From positions 25,753,792-25,817,791 of the forward strand of contig NC_072892.1 in assembly GCF_027943255.1 (NCBI RefSeq): a stretch of DNA of 64,000 nucleotides. The letters run 5' to 3'. A model generated the notes under the pieces. That model saw nothing but the letters and a program-made list of their open reading frames with translations, had not been told where the DNA came from and did no database searches. Origin of the DNA: Anastrepha obliqua. Lineage: Eukaryota > Arthropoda > Insecta > Diptera > Tephritidae. The translations under genes were made by a program, and so were the position numbers. Position 1 is the first letter of the stretch. Each line of letters begins with the position of its first letter. Below, one piece after another: positions 9,679 through 19,765 of the stretch.

Positions 9679-12389
9679 AAGGGTGAGCCAAATAAGAAAT
9701 ACTAATGTTAAGTACAAATAACTTTTTTATTTTTTGACATATTTATTTTTCTCTTTTTGTAGGTTATAATTGAATTGTTGGAATTTTATTTTGGAACCCT
9801 ACCGCAAGACCAACAACAATGACTACAATACGCTATTCGTTTTACACAATTAGCCACATAAATTGATTTTTTAAATAATGTTTTGATGTCGGATGAAGCG
9901 CATTTCCATTTAAATGGTTATGTCAACAAACAAAACTGTAGATTGTGGGGCTCTGAAAATCCAAGGGCAACACACTAACATCAGTTATGGTGTTATGGCC
10001 ACTAGAGTTATCGGTCCATATTTCTTCGATAATGAGGATGAAACGCCGGAAGCGATTTCAGGAGCTTCTTACGTTCTTCTTCTGAAAACTTTTTGCGGCC
10101 AATGCACAGTGGTCCGGCGGCCGGACAAAATTCAATTTTTTAACATTTTTGAAATAAAAATTTGATAATGCAGATGTTTTCTTAAATATTCAAGGCAGAT
10201 TTCCTCAAAATATTACTTAATTTAAAAAATTTTTTCATTGTAGTTTTTTGACTTTAAACATGAAATTGTATGCAAATCGTACTTCATACAAGAGTTTCAT
10301 TTTCATGTCTGCAAATAAATATTACCATTTGATTGTTAACCAAATATTGAAAAAAAAGATAATTGAATATATTAACGGAAACAGTAATAATTCTCTTAAG
10401 TTGTGTTACAAAATCCATTTTTTTTTTTTGAAATTTCAAAATTTTTTGAATTTTTTTTTTTAAAGATCATTTTTTCGAGTGGTCCACACCGGTCCACTTG
10501 AAATCAACATGAGTGTGGTAGCCACATATTTCAGCTATGATCTCAAACTGAAACCTGTTGCGCAAAGTTGCGCAAATTAAAAATAATGTAGCTTTTGTGC
10601 ATTTACCCACAGGCAAAACGTTACATATGGCTTATGCAATTTTGTGTAAAAGACAGAAAGACATCACAGACCCCATCAGCATTAAGACACAACTAAAGAA
10701 AAAAAAAATTTATTAAAAAAACAAAAATTTTTTTTAATATTATTACAATATTAATATAATATATGTATATACAATATAACACTATATACCATAAAATTAT
10801 ATATAATAATATAACATTTTTATCTGTCACTGGAGGAACGGGCATAAGCCGATTAGAATATTTACGAACATCTGAGAATTGCTTGTAATAATAAAATCAA
10901 AATAATGTATAGTTTTGGGAAAATGGAGTTATTTATTTTTTTGCGTTCTTCAGAAAAAAAAAGTTTTGAGTCAAAGAAGTTAGAATTACAAGATTACGTT
11001 CTTGAGAAGCTTCAATACCATGATGATAGTGTGAAAGAATTGAAAGATCAGGTTTTGAAGATTGTTAGTAATTTTTGTAAAGATATTAATAGAAAAATAG
11101 AACGATCTAACAGACATTGGGGTCGCGTATTAAATGAGAATGCATCTTGGTTAGCTGAAAAAATTGATTTTCCCTGAAACGACAACTTTAAATCCTCTTC
11201 ATCTGGCTCTGGTAGCTCTACTAATGTTGGCCGCCCCGTAAAAACATTCAATGATGCTTGCGAACGTTCCAAGAGACGTAAAGTAGAGAATTTACGTAAA
11301 TCAAGCGGGCCTGAATTGGCGTATGCTGCATCAGTAAATTTGCGTTCAGAAGGTAACGTTCAGGGTGCAATTTTAGTGAGACATGTAGCACATACTTCTA
11401 AAATGGTTGAAGACATTCCTAAGCCCATTAAAACTTTTACTTCTTATACCAGCGATGAAGCTTTAGCTTTCTTGGTGGCTAATAGACTGACAAAGCATCA
11501 GTATCTTTCTATAAGATCTGGTGCAATAGAAAGAGGAATTGATCTATGTCCTTCTTACCATAAAATTCTCGAAGCAAGAAGAAAAGGTGTTACCCTGACC
11601 AGATTACAGTAAAAAAAAAATTTAAAAATTAAAAAAAAAAAAAAATTAAAAAAAAAAAAAAAATTAAGAAAAAAATAAAGAATAAAAGAAAATCTAAAAA
11701 CAAACAAAAAATGAGGAGAGAATAACCTTACCGTAGACCTCCACGTGGTACTCTCTGGGGTCGTGAAAAATGTAAAAATTAACTCACCAGCTAATTACGG
11801 AAGTAAAAATGTATTTATAATATAGTAGTCAATGAATTTAAAATTTGCTAAAACTAAGGTCCGATTTGTCATCACTGATCCTTAAAACCCCTAAATATAT
11901 ATTTTCAGCTTAATTAAATGAGTTTTTGAATTTTGTCCGCCAACGCCTTCTGGTCAGACCACTGTGCAATGGCGGAGCAGTATCCTAATTTGTGGTTTCA
12001 ACAAGATAGAGCAACTGCGCAAACTATGGACCTGCTGCGTGAAATTTTTGGCGAACGTCTGATTTCCAAAAATTCAGATTTCCCTTGGCCACCTCGCTCG
12101 CCAGATTTGACTGCGCCCGACTTCTTTTTATGGGGATATTTAAAAGCCAAAGTGTATCTTAATAAACCAGAGACTATTAGACAGCTGAAGCAAAATATTC
12201 GAGACGAAATACTGAGCCTTCAACCAGAAACATTATGTGGTGTAATCGAAAACGCGTTTGTCTGATGTAGTATTTCATACATAATTTCCATAAAATATAT
12301 TCAATGTATAAAAACAATTAACCAAAATAAATGATTATTGCAAAAGCTATTTGTGTTTAACATTAGTAGGTCTTATTCGGCCCACCCTG
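9679..12389 (+). mobile_element. DD41D mariner-like element interrupted by a Transib-like insertion
   Basis: The left end AAGGGTGAGCCAAATAAG (9679) matches, inverted, the right end ending at 12389, with ACTAATGTTAA continuing on both sides. The flanks are TA and CA. Transposase remains include MSDEAHFHLNGYVNKQNCR (9887-9943), IGPYFFDN (10011 on), then, after the insertion, WFQQDRATA (11991 on) and SPDLTAPDFFLWG. Four residues are missing after RATA, so the last spacing is 37 instead of 41. Removing 10105-11966 plus one target duplication restores an uninterrupted frame reading FLRPMAEQYPNLWFQQD. Frameshifts and stops outside the insertion also inactivate it; the N-terminal third is deleted. 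Confidence 0.85.
10105..11966 (+). mobile_element. Transib-like element with RSS-like 12/22 ends and truncated transposase
   Basis: The ends start CACAGTG on both sides, identical to the V(D)J RSS heptamer, and are flanked by a 5-bp direct repeat CAATG (10100-10104 and 11967-11971). At the left, 12 bases separate CACAGTG from GACAAAATT (10124-10132). At the right, 22 bases separate it from the same 9-mer (11937-11929, - strand). Inside, frames at 10905-11177 and 11190-11612 on the + strand give a charged N-terminal segment. This is followed by GRPVKTFNDACERSKRRK and then EALAFLVANRLTKHQYLS with CPSYHKILEARRK, a layout I recall from Transib-type N-terminal regions. The catalytic core is absent, replaced by A-rich sequence (11610-11710). 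One TGA at about 11175 breaks the frame. Family assignment is inference from ends, duplication length and sequence style. Confidence 0.7.
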
Positions 12390-12392
12390 CAC

Positions 12393-12806
12393 AAATGGAG
12401 GGCCCTATATTTTGATGCAGGCCGAAATATACTCGAAGGTTTGCCATTGCCTGCCGAGGGGCCACCGCTATTCGAAAAAAACTTGTTTCTATCATTTTGG
12501 TGTTCGAATGGTAGTCAGTGCTATAGCCCTTTTATTCTTGCTCAAAAAAATGAATGTATAGCCGAACGAGCAAATACCCGAAACGGCTGCTATGAAGACG
12601 ATTGGTGATAACATCGGAGAGCTAAAACGCAGCACATGATTTGATTGAGCTGAAATAAACAATGACAATAACTTATTTGAACAAGTTCGATCGTTTGAAC
12701 GCAAAGGCCTGTTTTTTTGTTCAAGCGAAGCGTATGAATGTTTTACACTTAGCCGGTGCAGTTCTCTGGTAGTCACGCACCAACTCATTCGGCTACAGCG
12801 ATCGCC
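12393..12806 (-). mobile_element. tRNA-derived SINE copy, interrupted
   Basis: It shares GGTTTGCCATTGCCTGCC and the CATTCGGCTAC box-A end with the other SINE copies. The B-box region is deleted (TTTTGGTG is joined directly to TTCGAATGGTAGTC). A 250-bp insertion at 12518-12767, flanked by GGTAGTCA on both sides, splits it near the 5' end. Confidence 0.75.
12518..12767. mobile_element. Small insertion flanked by 8-bp duplication GGTAGTCA
   Basis: GGTAGTCA occurs at 12510-12517 and again at 12768-12775, and the SINE sequence is continuous if the intervening 250 bp and one copy are removed. The overlapping termini CAGTG and CTCTG would fit a hAT-like CAGNG end, and an 8-bp duplication is typical of hAT, but the inner ends are not convincing inverted repeats. 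No coding capacity is seen. Confidence 0.5.
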
Positions 12807-13039
12807 AATAAAACAGAAATATTGCTGGAATGAGCTCTTTTTGATTATAATCTGGTAGGCATTTATTTTTTGAACATAATATCTGGCATATGTTCGCCGC
12901 GGCTACGAGTTGCATGGCCCCTTCAATCAGCTGAATTTCTGATAACTTTTTCTAATAAATCTAAAGGAGCGCAATTAGCGAAAACGGGACGCAAACGATG
13001 GTCATTTAGCTTCAATTCCTGCGCGAATTGTATTTTATA

Positions 13040-13440
13040 AGCGCGTTGGTTAGGTTATACTGACTGGCCGCAGCCACGCAGATACCATTTCGGTCCATAG
13101 TGATACCAGATCAGAGTCCTATTTTAGCGAAAATATGCATCGCTCAAGATGTGCGTACTGTTCGCGAATTTTAGGAGTCGCTCAAGCTCTAGTACAGAGA
13201 TACATTCAAGTCTTTAAAAACTGAGGGCACCCAGTTAGTATAGTCTAGTTTTCGAGAGAGCTGAACAGCAGCATAGGAGATGCAACAGGGTTTCATTTGT
13301 ACTCGACTCATTACATTTCCTGCAAGCATCGTTAAGAGTTAGATTTTGGTTGTAAGCCTGCGCTGCAACTAGGCAGTGTCTTGCATAGGCACGTAAGCTA
13401 AGATCCTTTGGTAAAATTTTCCACGTTGTCGAAGGAGAAA
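13040..13440 (-). mobile_element. LINE 3' fragment (post-RT cysteine motif)
   Basis: The - strand translates from about 13405 as DLSLRAYARHCLVAAQAYN, then CRKCNE, ETLLHLLCCCSALSKTR and LGALSFLKDLNVSL. This is the CxxC...HxxxxC type motif downstream of the reverse transcriptase and RNase H in Jockey/I-like LINEs. A typical 3' tail near TAACCTAACC (about 13048) follows. Stops and loss of all upstream domains mark it as a dead 5'-truncated copy. Confidence 0.6.
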
Positions 13441-13687
13441 GGCCAGCATGCTGAGAATGACGACGAATCGAAATTTCGGCGTCTTCTGCAACACTTCACG
13501 CTACAGCAGCACTATTCTCTTCGGTACGCACGTTCCTTTGTCTTCTTGATGGTTCTAGCGTTAAAAGATTCATAATGAATTGCCAAAACTTACTGAGCAG
13601 AAATGTCAACACAATTTGTCATTCTCAGCTGTCAACCCATAGTTATTGATAACGATAGTTCTTATGCAGCTAAAAAAACACCCGATA

Positions 13688-14008
13688 TATACAGTACGAA
13701 CTTCTTAAATATAACCGTTGATATACGAAATTACTTGATTTTGCAACTAAAAAAATACAAATAAAATGAAATAAAGAAATAAATAAAAATAAATAAATAA
13801 AGAAAAAAAATTTTACTAAAAAAATACGCTTTGTATTCTATAAAAAGTAGTCTCATTTATAATTTTTGTTTCCTTGATAATCGCAAGGAATTCAATTGCT
13901 CTGATTTCCCTACCTTTATTAGTTGCGATTGCCGAGTTCGTACTGTACTTATATAAAGTAATAAATGCGAATACTGTAGTGAAGTTTTTAAAAAACAATT
14001 ATAAGTTA
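13688..14008. other. AT-rich spacer without recognised feature
   Basis: About 320 bases between two mobile elements, with A-rich (AAATAAATAAA) runs. No gene or repeat is recognised. Confidence 0.5.
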
Positions 14009-14880
14009 ATGAACGATGCACAAAATCGGTCAAAATTGGCCTAACTGGGGATTGTAAAAGATCATCATTTTCTGACAGCTTTGACCTCGCTGAATCGAAA
14101 AATGACACTTAGAATGTTGTAAACCCTAAGGGAAGGGTTGAAAAACCACCCTCATCCCTTAATCTCAAAATATGAATATAAACTGTAAAACATTTTAATA
14201 CAAAAATAGCACGAGTTTTATTCTCATATATTATTTAATTTTATAAGCAATTATAAGTAAAAAGATGTAAAATCAGATACACCCTTATCAGTTTTAAAAA
14301 ACCACCCCTTTGCACCCTTACATTGAGTGAAGTAATTATCTATTGTTTTAATCATTTTTTTCATCCCAAGATTATTGTCATTAATAATATTTTTTCTCTC
14401 AAGCGAGCTGATAATTACCCCATAGATTTTAATACCCCCTGGTATTTTTGAAACCACCCCTATTATATCCTTCTTACAAAATACAATCAAAAGTGTTCAA
14501 AAAGCCGAAAGTTGTTTCTTTTTCTAATTCATATAATCTTTGTCCTATATGAATGTTAAAAAGACTCTAGTAAACTTCAAAATCCCCACACTAAAAAAAT
14601 TCACCCCCTTTACACCCCTTATATAAAAATAAATCATTAAAATTCCCAAAAAAGCGTAAGAAATCTATTCTTTTTTGCTTTCGTTACTTGCTTCTTGACC
14701 TTATTTCAAAAACATTCTAATCAATTTAAGGAGCACCTGATGGCTTAAAAAACAACCTTTTTTACATCCCTTAAAAATAAGTAATAGTCAAAACTTATAT
14801 ACTGATAAAAAAATAGTGTTAATATTGTCAATTTTTTTAGCAAAACCACTTGGTAAAAATAAACAAGAATCTGTTAGTCT
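14009..14880 (+). repeat. Left inverted arm of the 4.05-kb transposon
   Basis: Matches 17366-18062 in inverted orientation with small differences, for example CAGTTTTAAAAAACCACCCC against CAGTTTCAAAAAACCACCCC. Includes an extra block at about 14108-14285 absent from the other arm. Open frames inside it are not genes. Confidence 0.85.
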
Positions 14881-14918
14881 AATTCATCCTCCGAAGCTGT
14901 AAATTAGATGTAGCGTAT

Positions 14919-16894
14919 TCATTCTTCTTCTTCTTGTGATTCATCTGACGTATCTGATTCATCAGACTGTATCCCGGGTGGGAATACAACATTTTCATGT
15001 ATTCCAGGTTTTTGAATGTCGTCAAATCTTGCGTAACCATAGTACCAAATTATTAGTGTTACATGGGCACAACATCCATTAACCCTATTACCAACTTTGC
15101 AGCCACAACTGTGTCCAATTATTGAAGGAAGGCCCTCCAATGTTTTATTTATAAGCACATACACGTAATACTTTAAGCTATTCGAATGTCTGGAACGAAT
15201 TTGGGCTTTTAGAAGTAAACTGTTCTGAAGATCTAAATCAATGCCATATTTATGATAATTTAATTTTGCAGTTTCCTTTGCGATTTGGCAGTTAAAGTCT
15301 CCAGTAGAGTCAACATGGTCAGCAAAGTACCTACTGGCCATTCTAACTTGATAACACCCACATGTATATCTATATAAATCAGTTAGAGTTAATCTTGGGA
15401 GATCAATATCAGAGCTCTCGATGGATATAAAGTTTGAACGCCGGGAGTTCAACTTTTCTTCTTTGATGACATTCTGTAAAAGGTTTTTGTGTGTCGATTT
15501 TTCGAGCATTCTATAAGCTATTTCTTTCTCAAGCTCGTTGGGAACTGATCGTGTGAATGTTAAATTGTATAGTGCACAAGCTACTTGAAAATCACTGAAA
15601 GATCGGGAACGATTGAATTCTGTATAGTTTGACTAAAATATTTGAATTTAAGTTTCACATTTCCATTAACCTTTTCCACCTGAAATCTTATTCTAGTAGC
15701 TAGCCTAGACGTATTTGCCTGCTCAGTTGTGAGAGGAAGTCTAGGGCCATCTGCAAATCATGGCATTTTTGCTATAAACCCTTTTTCTTCAATACACGGC
15801 AGTGAATCACGAAACCCCCTATCGACTATTAATAGATCATTCTCTTGAAAGGAACTCCAACAATTACGTTTAAGTAATTCATTCATAATCGAGGCATCAT
15901 TTTTTTCCCCCGGGTACGGACCAAAAACTCCAGCAATATATCCGTCTGGATTAACGGCCATCATAGGCTTTATTAGGTTTCTTGACTTGTGCATACAATA
16001 TATACTCCGTTGAAACGAAAAGTCGGCGCCTTTTTGAATAAATAAATATGTTCCATCAAAAATGACCACAATTTTATCACCGTTAGGACAATAAAATATT
16101 TTTGACGTTTCCGTCAAATGTAGAAGAGCTTCTTCTCTATTGCCAGGAAATGCTAAGTATTTTGGAACAAGAGATTGTGTAAGACTGGTTCTTATAAGAT
16201 TGAAATACTTACTAACCGTGTTCCTTGAAATCTGCCACTGAACAGCCAGCTCCTCAAAGGTATACCCTCTCCGCAATCGAGATAAGTAAACCCCTAATGC
16301 AAATTCCTTATCATGCACTGCTAATTGAAAGGTCTCAAGAAATGACAATACTTCACGAAATTGTGTCGTACTTAAGCCAGTTTCAAAAAGTAAAAGATCA
16401 GTTTTCATATTTATAAACGAAATGGTGGGGACTGAAGTTGTATCTCTGATATACATTTTTTTAAAAGTTTTTAATAAATCTTGAGCATCAGTAGAGGTCA
16501 AAGTGACATTGTTTTTGTAAGGATGAAAATTAGTAGGAATTTGTATTAAATCATCATTGCCATGTAAATCGCATATGCGAGACCCGTATTTAACAAAAAT
16601 ATTAGTTTTAAAATAAATGTACAAACACTCTTCTTTGCTCAATCGTCTGAGTGATTTAGAATTTTTGCATTCAAATATACACTTGTCATGTTGCGAATTA
16701 GCCCTACTTATAGGAACAGTGATAGAATTTGCGGCATCAGAGGTTGTAACACTATCAGCAGTGCAAGCTTTATCAACAGTAGCAGAAGCATTAGGCACAC
16801 TTTCCGTATCGGCTGCTGTTACCTTTGGAGACTTTTTTGACAATTTATAACATTGTTTGCAATATACAACGTCACGCGACGTTCTGACATACAA
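14919..16894 (-). pseudogene. DDE_Tnp_4-type transposase with SWIM zinc finger, broken in two
   Basis: The gene starts at about 16894 or upstream and runs to 14919; the intact protein would be around 650 residues. The N-terminal part has CxxC (VVYCKQCYKL) and CDLHG motifs. Then come a helix-turn-helix block (YTFEELAVQWQISRNTVSK) and the DDE fold, with D in VVIFDGTYLF and D in LLIVDRGFRD. The presumed E lies in RFQVEKVNG near 15680. The C-terminal part has CGCKVGNRVNGCCAH, a SWIM-type CxCx(n)CxH finger, and ends in an acidic DESDTSDESQEEEE tail. A TGA just after KMP (about 15757) and a frameshift near 15610 separate the two open frames. Catalytic residues survive, so inactivation may be recent. 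Confidence 0.75.
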
Positions 16895-17365
16895 TGACCG
16901 TGACTTAGTTCAAGTTTCTTAATTCCTGTTCGACATTTTGAATTTTGAAAAATTGACGTCGGATATATAATTATCAACCTTAACAACTGCAAGGCATGAT
17001 TTAATTAACCTAATTTAATTTTAAAAAAGTCAAGCGTTAAAGGGTTTTAAATACTCGGTTTTTAGGGACATAAAGCAACATTTATTTAATTTATTCTGCG
17101 AGGGTAGTTGCCGGCAAATATAGTTTTTTGATAAATTCATTGAGTTATTTGAAAACATATTTTTTGTAAAAAACTAATTTTTTTATTATAAGGGGTGAAA
17201 AGAAAATTCGTTCTCTGATGTGATAGGATCCTCTTGCTTTTGGTGAACTTTAATGATTTAATTATTATTCTTATTGCAAAAGGGATGGGTACTATAGAAA
17301 AAGGATTGAACCTTATTAGTGTTTTTAAGCAAATGATAGGGGTAGTTTTGTAATATGACAAGGGG

Positions 17366-18062
17366 CTAACAGATTCTTGTTTATTTTTACCAAGTGGTTT
17401 TGCTAAAAAAATTGACAATATTAACACTATTTTTTTATCAGTATATAAGTTTTGACTATTACTTATTTTTTAAGGGATGTAAAAAAGGTTGTTTTTTAAG
17501 CCATCAGGTGCTCCTTAAATTGATTAGAATGTTTTTGAAATAAGGTCAAGAAGCAAGTAACGAAAGCAAAAAAGAATAGATTTCTTACGCTTTTTTGGGA
17601 ATTTTAATGATTTATTTTTATATAAGGGGTGTAAAGGGGGTGAGTTTTTTTAGTGTGGGGATTTTGAAGTTTACTAGAGTCTTTTTAACATTCATATAGG
17701 ACAAAGATTATATGAATTAGAAAAAGAAACAACTTTCGGCTTTTTGAACACTTTTGATTGTATTTTGTAAGAAGGATATAATAGGGGTGGTTTCAAAAAT
17801 ACCAGGGGGTATTAAAATTCTATGGGGTAATTATCAGCTCGCTTGAGAGAAAAAATATTATTAATGACAATAATCTTGGGATGAAAAAAATGATTAAAAC
17901 AATAGACAATTACTTCACTCAATGTAAGGGTGCAAAGGGGTGGTTTTTTGAAACTGATAAGTCATTTTTCGATTCAGCGAGGTCAAAGCTGTCAGAAAAT
18001 GATGATCTTTTAATTACAATCCCCAGTTAGGTCAATTTTGACCGATTTTGTGCATCGTTCAT
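17366..18062 (-). repeat. Right inverted arm of the 4.05-kb transposon
   Basis: Inverted match to 14009-14880. The inner edge is at GGCTAACAGATTCTTG and the outer edge at CGTTCAT next to TA. Confidence 0.85.
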
Positions 18063-18064
18063 TA

Positions 18065-18347
18065 AAAAAAAATTAAATTTTATTTGTCAGAATTCTTGCG
18101 ACATTTTTGCCCGGGAATTGCATAAACGACGAATCAATATAACAACTAACAGAACTTGGTTGCAAATAGGCTGTGTGTAGGCAGCTTGATAAATTTTCAA
18201 AATATGTATGTATATAAATTTATATTACTTATATATACTCGTGCATACATACAAGATTATGTTAGGTTAGGCGAGCTGTTCTCAAACAGACCTCACTCGG
18301 CGGCGACAGAACGCAATGTGGTGCCCATAGGTAAGGGGATAACCGAA
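18065..18347. other. Short spacer, unrecognised
   Basis: Contains TTAGGTTAGG near 18261, like the 3' tail of some LINEs, and a GC-richer patch (18265-18320) that I cannot assign. Confidence 0.35.
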
Positions 18348-18349
18348 TA

Positions 18350-19289
18350 AAGAGTGATCAGATTGGAGGTACTTTTTCCAAGAGGGGTTTTTTTGCCAGA
18401 TCACGCTTGACTATTGTCGGAATAAATACATAATTTTCTGCAGCATTCATTGACATTTCAGCATAGCAAGACTTACCCCTCAACAACGTCACAACAAATC
18501 GAACAAATAAATTACGAAAATCGACGTTCTGTCAAAAATCTTCAACGCGCGCTCAGGCCAACTTTTGGTGTTCAGCGATGAGATCCATTTTGACTTGGAG
18601 TATACGTCAGTAAGCAAAATTGCCGTATCGGAGCAACCCGAAGCCATTCAAGAACAGCCATTATATCCATTGAAAACAACCGTTTGGTGTGGCCTATGGG
18701 CTGGAGGAATCATCGGCCCACATTTCTTCAAAGACGAGGTTGGCGCCAATGTAACAGTGAATGGCACACGCTATCACGCCATGATAAAGAACCTTTTAAT
18801 GCTGGATACCGGAAATTGAAGCCGGAAATTGGTTCCAACAACACGGCGGGCGGATTGCCATACTTGCCATACAGCTCGTGAGAAAATGGATTTACTGCGC
18901 CGTTGTTTCGGTGAACAATTTATCACTCGTCTCGGACCAGTGGATTGGCCACCAAGATCGTGCGATCTCACACCTTTGGATTTTTGTTGGTGGGGGCATA
19001 CAAAGGCTAAATAAACCAGCCTCGATTGCGGCATTGGAAGCTAACATCACTAAAGTTATTCAAGAGATACCAACCGAAGTCCTTCAGCGAGTCGCAAGTC
19101 ATTCAAAATTGGTGTTTACCGATGGACGAATTAAGGCGCAGTTGTGGCCAACATTTGAAAGGGATTATGTTTAAAAAATAAATGTCATGAATGGTTCTCA
19201 CAAAAATAATAAATATCCCTCCATCAGTTCCAGAATTTTCTTTGTTTTGCTTCAATTTAAAATGCGATATCTCTTAATTGATCACCCTT
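18350..19289 (+). mobile_element. DD41D mariner-like element, deleted
   Basis: The element is 940 bp with ends AAGAGTGATCA and AAGGGTGATCA (inverted) and TA on both sides. Readable transposase pieces are FSDEIHFDLE (18568 on), TVWCGLWAGGIIGPHFF, VTVNGTRYHAMI and DWPPRSCDLTPLDF. Frameshifts interrupt it near 18820 and 18990, and the N-terminal half is missing. In the third motif the aspartate (PLDF) is kept, while the second reads WFQQ followed by H. Confidence 0.8.
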
Positions 19290-19291
19290 TA

Positions 19292-19763
19292 CATGACATC
19301 GGTTACCAATAGCAAAGCGTTAACCAATGTTTCAATCTACTATACGAGTATACGAGGTGGACTTCTTAGAAAAAGTTCTTCAACTAGTTGATCATCAGTT
19401 GAAGTCAGTTAGTCCATATGGCCGCTCAAGACGTAGGCAGTTAAAAGCTATGAACTCTTCAATTATAATAGGAAATATTTTGTGTTTTGCAATTACAAAC
19501 AACTAATCTGCAATTTTGCTCTCTTGAGAAATCACGAGAACCAACTTTTGAAAATAATACGGCATAATATGGTAATACGGTAAATAAATATTCGTATGGC
19601 TGTGCCAATAAGCAAAGTTGAAGAAATAAATATAGAATATAAATTAAAAATAAAAAATAAATATATATTAATAAAAATTGCAAATAAAAATAAATCATAC
19701 TGATACTTCTCAACTTCTTTGCAAATATGAGTCAACGTTACTTATCTATGTGTATGTAGTATG
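19292..19763. other. AT-rich spacer without recognised feature
   Basis: About 470 bases of AT-rich sequence with A-rich stretches (TAAAAATAAAAAATAAA near 19645). No coding or repeat signal. Confidence 0.5.
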
Positions 19764-19765
19764 TA

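Larger units (their letters stand above)
9635..13685 (-). mobile_element. Outer mariner-like element (TCGGGTGTTTTTTA ends) shattered by nested insertions
   Basis: The left end TCGGGTGTTTTTTAAGAACTT (9635) and the right end, whose inward reading is TCGGGTGTTTTTTTAGCTGC (13685), match the ends of a second copy at 44800-45394. Body sequence also matches on both sides of the inserts, for example CAGAAATATTG after 12806 and the block before 13685. Little transposase survives: a - strand piece near 12985-13035 reads AYKIQFAQELKL, as in DD41D transposases. Inserted into it are a DD41D element (9679-12389), a SINE (12393-12806) and a LINE tail (about 13040-13440). Confidence 0.7.
14009..18062 (-). 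mobile_element. 4.05-kb DNA transposon with long inverted ends (DDE_Tnp_4 type)
   Basis: The termini are ATGAACGATGCACAAAATCG at the left and its complement at the right, flanked by TA (14007-14008 and 18063-18064). The inverted arms run about 870 bp at the left and 700 bp at the right. Between them, on the - strand, lies a broken transposase gene (14919-16894). The left arm carries about 175 bp not present in the right arm (about 14108-14285). Long arms, a 2-bp target and a DDE_Tnp_4/SWIM protein suggest the ISL2EU/Harbinger area of DNA transposons. I cannot place it more exactly by eye. Confidence 0.8.
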
